Of a DNA stretch of 64,000 nt, positions 42,419 through 49,334 are shown piece by piece. Under the pieces are notes generated by a model. It ran no database searches. It saw nothing but the letters and a program-made list of their open reading frames with translations, and was not told where the DNA came from. The DNA is from JAEUNX01 sp034004685. Its GTDB lineage: Bacteria; Pseudomonadota; Gammaproteobacteria; Burkholderiales; Rhodocyclaceae. The position numbers and the translations under genes were made by a program. Within the stretch, counting starts at the first letter, position 1. Every line of letters starts with the position of its first letter. The DNA lies in the NCBI GenBank assembly GCA_034004685.1, contig JAVEWG010000015.1, positions 1 through 64,000 on the forward strand, given 5' to 3'.

Positions 42419-43351
42419 ATGGATATGCACTTCAGCCTGCGGCAGTTGGAGGTCTTCGTGGTGATCGCCCAGCAGGGCACCGTGTCCGCTGCCGCCGAAC
42501 GCCTGGCCATGTCCCAGTCGGCCGCCAGCACCGCCCTGGGGGAGCTGGAGCGCCAGTTCGAGGTACAGCTCTTCGATCGCCACGGCCGCTCCTTGCGCCT
42601 CAACGCCACCGGCCAGGCCCTGCTGCCCCGGGCGGTGGCACTCCTGGACCAGGCGGCCGAGCTGGAGGACATGCTGGCCCGCCGCACGGTCTTTGGCGAA
42701 CTGCGGATCGGCGCCACCCTGACGGTGGGCAACTACCTGGCCACCTTGGTGGTGGCGGATTTTCTCCAGCGTCATCCGGATGCCCGGATCCAGCTCACGG
42801 TGCATAACACCGCCGCCATCGTGGATGCCCTGGGCCGGTTCGAGCTGGATCTGGGCCTGGTGGAGGGGGAATGCCAGCGGCCAGAGCTGGTGGTGGAGCC
42901 CTGGGTGGCGGATGAACTGGTGGTCTTCGCCCCCCCGGGCCACCCCTTGGCCCAGGCCGGGCGGGCCAGCTGGCGGCAGCTTCTGGCGGAGCGCTGGATC
43001 CTGCGGGAGCCGGGCTCTGGCACCCGGGCCACCTTCCAGGAGGCCATCGCCCGGCTGCCCGGGCCGATCCAGGTTCGGCTGGAACTGGAGCACACCGAGG
43101 CCATCAAGCGCTCGGTGGAATCGGGCCTGGGGATCGGCTGCATCTCCCGTCTGGCCCTGCGGGAGGCCTTCCGGCGGGGGAGTCTGGCGCCCGTCGAGTG
43201 CCTGGAGTTGAACCTCTCGCGCCACTTCAATTTCGTGTGGCACCGCCAGAAGTACCAGACCGCCGGCTTCCGGGCTTTCGTGGAGCGCTGCCGGGCCTAC
43301 ACGGTGGGGGTGGACCGCAGCGATCACATTGATCTGCCCTTCATCCCATGA
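42419..43351 (+). CDS. finR: LysR-family regulator, FinR/YeiE-like
   Basis: A 310-residue LysR protein. The N-terminal winged helix (MHFSLRQLEVFVVIAQQGTVSAAAERL, AASTALGELERQFEVQLFDR) is typical, and the effector domain runs from about residue 90 (IGATLTVGNYLATLVV). It resembles E. coli YeiE and Pseudomonas FinR. FinR is encoded divergently from fpr and activates it under superoxide stress, so the arrangement here supports the same role. Start is ATG 42419, or ATG 42425 in frame. Confidence 0.85.
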   Translation: MDMHFSLRQLEVFVVIAQQGTVSAAAERLAMSQSAASTALGELERQFEVQLFDRHGRSLRLNATGQALLPRAVALLDQAAELEDMLARRTVFGELRIGATLTVGNYLATLVVADFLQRHPDARIQLTVHNTAAIVDALGRFELDLGLVEGECQRPELVVEPWVADELVVFAPPGHPLAQAGRASWRQLLAERWILREPGSGTRATFQEAIARLPGPIQVRLELEHTEAIKRSVESGLGIGCISRLALREAFRRGSLAPVECLELNLSRHFNFVWHRQKYQTAGFRAFVERCRAYTVGVDRSDHIDLPFIP

Positions 43352-43389
43352 ACAAAAAGGGCCGGAACATCCGGCCCTTTTTGTTCATG
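43347..43389. terminator. Bidirectional intrinsic terminator
   Basis: A perfect 19-base inverted repeat (43347-43365 and 43371-43389, loop AACAT) with GGGCCGG stem and flanking A/T tracts. It begins inside the LysR stop codon and serves this gene and the convergent glucan synthase gene. Confidence 0.92.
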
Positions 43390-43403
43390 GCGGGCGATGG
43401 GTT

Positions 43404-46031
43404 TCAGCCCGCCGTCGGGGCACTATCGGGCGAACCGCTCACCTGGGCTGGCCCTTCCGGCCAGTAGGCCGCCACCTGGCACAGGATGGCTGCCCAGTAG
43501 GGGATGGTCTCCAGGAGCAGGATACCGATCCACACCTGGGTCTCGAAGTCGTCGGCGCCGTAGAGATGGATCATTCCAGCCGCAGACATGAGCAGGGCCA
43601 CCAGGAGGCCCAGTTCCTCCCGGATCGGGGCGAAGAAGGCGAAGGCGCCCTTGGCCTTCCAGCCCTTGGGGGTGCGCACGAACTCCCCCTTTTTCTTGAC
43701 CACCCCGGCGAAGATGCCCCGGGCGATGGCGTGGGAGATCCCCACGGACAGCACCGAGGCCCCCAGGATGTCCTTCCAGGGGCAGTCCATGGTCCGCCGA
43801 TAGAGGATGGGCCCCAGGGCCGCTTTGAAGGCCATGAAACCCAGGATGGGCAAGGCCAGGGCGGTGACCGGCAGGCTGAAATCCTTGGGTGCGGCCAGGA
43901 TGCCGATGGTCCACAGGATGGAGGCGAAGGCAAAGACCAGCTGCAGGGCGTCGCCGAACCAGGCGAACCAGCCGGTGAGGAAGTGGTAGCGCTGGGCCAG
44001 GTTGAGGCGGCTGGGCCCCAGGATGTGCTTGAGGTGGCCCTTGAGGATCTGCATGGCGCCGAAGGCCCAGCGGAAGCGCTGGCTCTTGATGGCGGCGAAG
44101 TCGGCGGGGGTCAGGCCGCGCCCCAGGATGTGGTCCACGTAGCGGGTCTCGTACCCCTTCTCGATGAGACGCAGGCCCAGCTCGGTGTCCTCGCAGATGC
44201 ACCACTCGGACCAGCCCCCCACCTCGTCCAGGGACTCGCGCCGCACCAGGGTCATGGTGCCGTGCTGGATCAGGGCGTTGCGCTCGTTGCGATGGTGCAT
44301 GCCAATCCGGAAAAAGCCGTCGAACTCCCAGTTGCACATCCGCCGGAAGGGCTGGTTTTCCCAGTCCCGGTGGGCCTGGGGGGCCTGGACCACCGCCACG
44401 CCGGGCACCTTGAAGTGGGGCGCCAGGGTGGATAGCCAGTCGGGGGTGACCACGTAGTCCGCATCCACCACCCCCACCACCTCGGCCCGGGGGTCGGTTT
44501 CCTTGAGGGCGAAGTTCAGCGCGCCAGCCTTGAAACCCGGCCAAGGGCGCAGGTGGAAGAAGCGGAAGTTGGGCCCCAGCGTGGCCATGTAGGCCTCGAT
44601 GGGCTTCCACAGGGCTTCGTCCTGGGTGTTGTTGTCCACCACCAGCACTTCGTAGTTGGTGTAGTCCAGCCTGGCCAGGCTCTCGATGGTGGCGATCACC
44701 ATCTCCGGCGGCTCGTTGCAGCAGGCCAGGTGGATGGACATGAAGGGTTCCTCCTCCCTGGGCAGCGGCGCCAGGGGGGTGAAGCGGCGTTTCCAGCGGC
44801 CCTTGAAGAGGATCTCGCCGAATTCGAAGCCGTGGGAGAGCAACACCGCCGCCGTGAGGCCGGTGGACACCACCAGCACCGTGAGGCCGATCAGATCCCG
44901 CCGGGTGAGATAGAAGTCCGCCGGCACCGACAGGCCGATCACCAGGGTGGCCACGCAGGCCTGGATCAGGCCTGCGCTCCACAAGCGCCCCAGGATGCCC
45001 CAGCCCCGCAGGAAGAAGGCCACCAGCAACATGGGGATGAAGGCCAAGCCCGCCGAGATGAGGGCTTTGCGCTCCCAGTGGGGGTCGTTGATGATCAGCC
45101 CCTCCATGGCGAACTTGGGTTCCCGCTCGGCGTTGTACATGCCCCAGTAGGCACCCGCCCAGCCTTCCACTTCGATCTTCCAGGGCTGGTCGAAGGCTTC
45201 CATCAGGTAGTAGTCCAGGTCCCGGGTGCGGGTCAGGGAGAGGAATTCCCGGATGAAGCGGGCCTGGTTCTCCCCGGAGGCTTCCGCCGCGCCTAGGGTG
45301 GGACCCCGGCTGGGCCAGCCGATTTCACCGATGACGATCTTCTTCTTGGGAAAGGTCTTCACCAGTTCGTCGTAGCGCTGCATGGCGTAGCCCAGGGCCG
45401 CCTCCACCGGCACGCCCTCGTGGTAGGGCAGCAGATGGACGGTGATGAAATCCACGTGGTTCGCCAACTCCGGGTTCTTCAGCCAGACGTGCCAAGGCTC
45501 GGCGGTGGATACCTGCTTCTTGGTGCGCTTGAGTTCGGCCCGGGCCCGGTCCAGGTAGGGGATGATCTCCTTGACCGAGAGGTCGGTCCGCAGGATGGCT
45601 TCGTTGCCCACGATGATCCGGTCTACGTGACGTTGGGTCTTGGCCATGGCGATGGCTGCGTCCAGATCCTTGTCATTGGCTTCCTTGTCGCCGGACAGCC
45701 AGGCTCCGGCGGTCACCTGCATGCCGTACCGGGGCGCGAGGGTGACGATGTTCTGGTTCTCGATGGAGCCGTAGGTGCGGATCCGGTCTGCCGACTGGGC
45801 CATGATGGCCAGATCGGCGGCGACGTTCGCGTCGGTGGGATACCGCTTGGTCAGGGGGCTCTGATTGCGCTGGTAGGGGGCGTAGGCGAAGCCCTGAACC
45901 CCGACCCCCGCCGCGCTGGCCAACAGGCCCTTGTTGGGGAGGGACCACAGGACATACTGGGCGGCCGCCACCAGGAGGGCCACCAGCAAGGCTCCGATCA
46001 GGCGGAACAGGAGCTTGGCGGTCTGCTTCAT
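43404..46031 (-). CDS. ndvB: Bifunctional GH17 transglycosylase / GT2 beta-glucan synthase (NdvB type)
   Basis: An 875-residue membrane protein. After one N-terminal helix comes a periplasmic GH17 domain (about 40-310; FAYAPYQRNQSP, VGNEAILR, IGEIGWPSRGP with acid/base and nucleophile Glu). Then membrane helices (about 325-400), a GT2 catalytic domain (about 430-650; VVDNNTQDEALW, VVDADYVVTPDWL, EDTELGLRL, and QRFRW) and further helices to the end. The layout matches Pseudomonas/Azotobacter NdvB, which makes cyclic beta-1,3-linked periplasmic glucans tied to osmotic adaptation and biofilm drug tolerance. A second GH17 membrane protein is at 46611. Confidence 0.9.
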   Translation of the reverse strand: MKQTAKLLFRLIGALLVALLVAAAQYVLWSLPNKGLLASAAGVGVQGFAYAPYQRNQSPLTKRYPTDANVAADLAIMAQSADRIRTYGSIENQNIVTLAPRYGMQVTAGAWLSGDKEANDKDLDAAIAMAKTQRHVDRIIVGNEAILRTDLSVKEIIPYLDRARAELKRTKKQVSTAEPWHVWLKNPELANHVDFITVHLLPYHEGVPVEAALGYAMQRYDELVKTFPKKKIVIGEIGWPSRGPTLGAAEASGENQARFIREFLSLTRTRDLDYYLMEAFDQPWKIEVEGWAGAYWGMYNAEREPKFAMEGLIINDPHWERKALISAGLAFIPMLLVAFFLRGWGILGRLWSAGLIQACVATLVIGLSVPADFYLTRRDLIGLTVLVVSTGLTAAVLLSHGFEFGEILFKGRWKRRFTPLAPLPREEEPFMSIHLACCNEPPEMVIATIESLARLDYTNYEVLVVDNNTQDEALWKPIEAYMATLGPNFRFFHLRPWPGFKAGALNFALKETDPRAEVVGVVDADYVVTPDWLSTLAPHFKVPGVAVVQAPQAHRDWENQPFRRMCNWEFDGFFRIGMHHRNERNALIQHGTMTLVRRESLDEVGGWSEWCICEDTELGLRLIEKGYETRYVDHILGRGLTPADFAAIKSQRFRWAFGAMQILKGHLKHILGPSRLNLAQRYHFLTGWFAWFGDALQLVFAFASILWTIGILAAPKDFSLPVTALALPILGFMAFKAALGPILYRRTMDCPWKDILGASVLSVGISHAIARGIFAGVVKKKGEFVRTPKGWKAKGAFAFFAPIREELGLLVALLMSAAGMIHLYGADDFETQVWIGILLLETIPYWAAILCQVAAYWPEGPAQVSGSPDSAPTAG

Positions 46032-46218
46032 CGGGTCATCTCAGGGAAAGGGGACGGAGGGGCCGCAGGGGTGTCCCGGGCAGGCTGACAGCGGGCGGTC
46101 CGACGGGAATGGAGGGGGCACTGCAAAATGGTCAGGACTCCAGGAAGGCCGGCGGATTCTAGCATGGGGCCCGGGTGGGAACTGGGGCAGAATAGCGGGC
46201 TTGAGGGGCTGCTCTCAA

Positions 46219-46234
46219 CTGTTGTTTGCAACAG
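46219..46234. promoter_or_regulatory. Hairpin or operator in divergent gap
   Basis: CTGTTG-TTTG-CAACAG, a perfect 6-base inverted repeat followed by ATTTTC, in the 270-base gap between ndvB and the small membrane protein gene. It could be an operator or a weak hairpin. No other gene is seen in this gap. Confidence 0.35.
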
Positions 46235-46301
46235 ATTTTCGTGGCGGCCTTCCAAGCCCTTCCCGGTTGTAATTTCCGAGTTTTCCAAGGAGCGCAGGCG
46301 C

Positions 46302-46679
46302 GTGAAACGATCTATTCCGTGGTCGGTGATTTTCGCCGGGCTGGTGTGTCTGGGCCTGGCCCTGGGGCTGCGTTATGGCGTGGTGGAGGCCGGGCGGCTG
46401 CCCACCGACTGTCCGGCGCGGCAGGATGCCTGGTGCGCCTTCAAGGATGTGCTGGTGTGGGTGTTCCTTCAGCAGCGCCTAGGCTGGCTGGCCCTGGGCG
46501 CGGGGCTGGTGGCAGTGCTGGGGGGCTGGCGCCCGGTGGCCTGGCTGGGTTGGCTCGGCGGGGTGCTGGGGCTGATCCTGTATTGCGCGGATTTGTCCGC
46601 GCCAGGCCTGCTACTGGCCCTGCTGGTCCTCATCCGAGCGCCCCAGCAAGCCGCCGGCAGCCAGCAGCAGGCAGCATGA
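46302..46679 (+). CDS. Small polytopic membrane protein, unknown function
   Basis: A 125-residue protein starting GTG 46302, with AAGGAG seven to eight bases upstream. Three to four hydrophobic segments are predicted (about 8-28, 55-75, 80-98, 100-115), with a Cys-containing extracytoplasmic loop (TDCPARQDAWCAFKD; two Cys could form a disulfide). I do not recognise the family. It lies between two glucan-related genes on the other strand; its last 69 bases overlap antisense with the end of the GH17 gene. Confidence 0.75.
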   Translation: MKRSIPWSVIFAGLVCLGLALGLRYGVVEAGRLPTDCPARQDAWCAFKDVLVWVFLQQRLGWLALGAGLVAVLGGWRPVAWLGWLGGVLGLILYCADLSAPGLLLALLVLIRAPQQAAGSQQQAA

Positions 46680-48272
46680 GCCCCAGGCGATGGCCTGGAG
46701 ATTGGTGGGCTCCATCAGCCAGCGTCCCAGGCCTCCCAGGAGGATGACCAGGCCCAGCAGGCGTTCTTCCCGGGCCAGGCGGTTGGCGCGCCAGCCCAGC
46801 AGTCCCAGGGTGCCCAGGCTCAGGGCGGGGATGGCGTAGAGCAGGGTGGGGAAATCCCGGTAGCGGGGGTCGGCCACCAGCAGAAGGGCCGCGGTGGCTC
46901 CGGCATAGAGCAGGGCCAGGCGGAACTGGCTCAGTTTGTGGGCCATCCTGGCGGCCTGGCTACGCTTGCCGGAGCGCTCCTCCCGGCGTGCGCCCGCCGC
47001 CGACGGCAGGGGGCGGGCGCCCCCCCACAGGCCCATGAGGAGGGGGACCAGCATGGCGCCCAGGCCCACGGACCCCAGCAGCAGCCACTCCAGTTCGTTG
47101 CGATAGGCCACCCGGGCGTGCTCCCAGGCCAGCACGCCGACCGCTCCGGCCAGGGCGCCGGCTGCCGCCACCGCCAGGGCCGCCACCAGGCGCGGGCCCG
47201 GGTTCAGCCGGCGCGCGCCCACCAAGGCGGCCACCAGTCCCAGGAGGGCTCCGGCCCCCATGCCTGCCCACACCGGGCTGGCACTGGCCCGCTCGGCCAC
47301 GGGCTGGGTGAAGGAAAACTTGGGCTGGAGCCGGGTATCCAGGATGCCCCAGTAGCCGCCCACGGTACCCTCCAGGCGGCGCTTCCAGGGCTGGTCCAGC
47401 GCCTCGATCAGGTTGTAGTCCCAGCCTTCGGCATGGGCCTGGTGGATGAATTCCCGCACGTAGCGGGCCTGGTTCACTAGGCTCGGGCGGGAGCCCTCCC
47501 GCTGGCGGCCGGCGCTGGGCCAGCCGGTTTCGCCAATCAGGACGGGTTTGGTGAATTTGCGGGTGACCAGGGCCCGCACGTCCCCCACGTGGATCAGGGC
47601 CTGCTCCACCGCCACCGGGTCGTCTTCCCAGAAGGGCAGGATGTGCACGGTGACGAAATCCACCGCCGATTCCAGATCCGGGTGGCGCATCCAGAACTCC
47701 CACACGTCGGCGTAGGTGACCGGGACTTTGACCCGGGATTTAACTTCTTCGATGTAAACCCTCAGACCGGCTTCGGTCTGTTCCCGGCGCAACAGCACCT
47801 CGTTGCCCACGATCACTGCCCGGATGGTATTGGGGTAGGCGTTGGCCAGCTTCACCAGGGTTTCGATCTGTACCCGGTTCTTATCCGCTTCCAGCCCGAT
47901 CCAGCCCCCCATGAGCACCTTCAGCCCCAGTTTCTGGGCGATGGCGGGCACCTGTTCCAGGCCCTGATGGACGGAGTAGATCCGCACGCATTCGGTGAGG
48001 GGGGCCAGGGCCTTGAGGTCCGCCTCGATCTGCTCCCGGGGGATGCGGGTGGTTGGGTCCAGGGGGGTCTGGCCGGGCAGGTAATAAGGCGCGTAGGAGA
48101 CGCAGCGCAGCCGTTCTCCCTGCTCCAGGTGGAGCGCCGGCAGGTCCACCAGGCGGGTTTCGCTCCGCACCCAGGCCCCCAGGGCCGCCAGGGCCAGCAA
48201 GTGAATCACCAGGAAACCAGCCCAGAATCGGGGGGTGACCACGGAGGCTTGGATTGGGGCGGGCGGGGGCAT
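46611..48272 (-). CDS. GH17 family membrane glucan transglycosylase-like protein
   Basis: A 553-residue protein, started at ATG 48272 with AGGAG upstream. One N-terminal helix (about 17-36) leads to a GH17 domain (about 55-315; RCVSYAPYYLPGQTPL, VGNEVLLRREQ with catalytic Glu, IGETGWPSAGR with nucleophile Glu, ALDQPWKR). About eight membrane helices follow to the C-terminus. It lacks a GT2 domain. Such proteins, sometimes called beta-(1,6)-glucan synthases, are thought to remodel beta-1,3-glucan made by an NdvB partner. Longer upstream frame is spurious. Confidence 0.87.
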   Translation of the reverse strand: MPPPAPIQASVVTPRFWAGFLVIHLLALAALGAWVRSETRLVDLPALHLEQGERLRCVSYAPYYLPGQTPLDPTTRIPREQIEADLKALAPLTECVRIYSVHQGLEQVPAIAQKLGLKVLMGGWIGLEADKNRVQIETLVKLANAYPNTIRAVIVGNEVLLRREQTEAGLRVYIEEVKSRVKVPVTYADVWEFWMRHPDLESAVDFVTVHILPFWEDDPVAVEQALIHVGDVRALVTRKFTKPVLIGETGWPSAGRQREGSRPSLVNQARYVREFIHQAHAEGWDYNLIEALDQPWKRRLEGTVGGYWGILDTRLQPKFSFTQPVAERASASPVWAGMGAGALLGLVAALVGARRLNPGPRLVAALAVAAAGALAGAVGVLAWEHARVAYRNELEWLLLGSVGLGAMLVPLLMGLWGGARPLPSAAGARREERSGKRSQAARMAHKLSQFRLALLYAGATAALLLVADPRYRDFPTLLYAIPALSLGTLGLLGWRANRLAREERLLGLVILLGGLGRWLMEPTNLQAIAWGSCCLLLAAGGLLGRSDEDQQGQ

Positions 48273-48349
48273 GGACGGAAACTCCTGAAACAGGGTGCTG
48301 CGGGCGGCGCCGATTGTACTGGATGGAAAGGGCCGCCCGCCTGGGGGTA

Positions 48350-49327
48350 ATGTGCACCCATGCCAACAACTCTTCGCCCCTTTCATTGAAAACCTTCGAT
48401 CCCCACCACGTTTTGGGCCTTGTTCCGGGGGCCACCCCGGGCGATATCCGTGGCGCCTTTCGCCGTCTGGCCATGCGCTGGCATCCCGACCGCAATCCGG
48501 ACCCGCTGGCGGCGGAGCGCTTTCGCCAGATTCGGGAGGCCCACGATGCCCTGCTGGAATTGGCGGAATCCGGCACCGAGCGCAGCGGGCCCGCCGTCCC
48601 GGTGGAAGAGGGAGAGTTGTGGGTGAGTTTCGAGGACGCCATCTTCGGTGCGCCCAAGCCCTTTGCCCTATGGTGGGAGGCGTCCTGCGGCGAGTGCGGT
48701 GGCGAGGGGTCGGTGGCCCTGGGTTTTTCCCGCCTGTGCCCGGCCTGTCAGGGCAGCGGCAAGATCCGTTTCGAGGGCCGCCTGGCCACCTGTGACGCCT
48801 GCCGGGGTCGGGGTTACCGGACCCGCGAGGCTTGCCCGGCCTGTGGTGGGGAGGGCCGGCTGCGGGTGGAGAAGGTCCTGACGGTGGTGGTGCCACCCCT
48901 GTGCCGGGAAGGCCGCATCCTGCGTCTGGCCGGCGCCAGTGGCGAAGCCGGTGATCTGCTGCTGGCGGTGCGCTATGCCGCCCATCCCCTGTTCGGCCGG
49001 ACTGGGGATGACCTTCGCCTGGATATGCCCATCAGCGCCCTGGCCTGGCTGGCCGGGGCCGGGGTGACGGTGCCGGTGCCCGGTGGCGAGGCGGTGCTCC
49101 CGGTGCCCCCGGGCGCTTCGTCCCCCTTCGTTCTGGCGGGCCAGGGCTTGCCCCGGGGCGGGGGGGTGCGGGGCGACTTGTTGATTTGCCTGGTGCCGGA
49201 AATGCCCCGGGAACTGCCCGATGGGATCCGCGAGGCGTTGCTGGCGCTGGACCGGCAACTGGGGGCCGACCCGGCCCGCCATTTTCCGGCGGTGGCCGCC
49301 TGGCGGGCCCGCCAGGCGGGCGGCTAA
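48350..49327 (+). CDS. DnaJ-like protein with J domain and four zinc motifs
   Basis: A 325-residue protein. J domain at about 16-75 with the essential HPD in RWHPDRNPD. No Gly/Phe linker follows; instead a short acidic stretch leads to a zinc-finger region with four CxxCxGxG-type motifs (CGECGGEG, CPACQGSG, CDACRGRG, CPACGGEG) and the substrate-binding C-terminal domains. Role: Hsp70 co-chaperone, probably with a restricted client. ATG 48350 is chosen as the closest in-frame start before the J domain; upstream codons overlap the GH17 promoter region. Confidence 0.85.
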   Translation: MCTHANNSSPLSLKTFDPHHVLGLVPGATPGDIRGAFRRLAMRWHPDRNPDPLAAERFRQIREAHDALLELAESGTERSGPAVPVEEGELWVSFEDAIFGAPKPFALWWEASCGECGGEGSVALGFSRLCPACQGSGKIRFEGRLATCDACRGRGYRTREACPACGGEGRLRVEKVLTVVVPPLCREGRILRLAGASGEAGDLLLAVRYAAHPLFGRTGDDLRLDMPISALAWLAGAGVTVPVPGGEAVLPVPPGASSPFVLAGQGLPRGGGVRGDLLICLVPEMPRELPDGIREALLALDRQLGADPARHFPAVAAWRARQAGG

Positions 49328-49334
49328 CCGGCCC

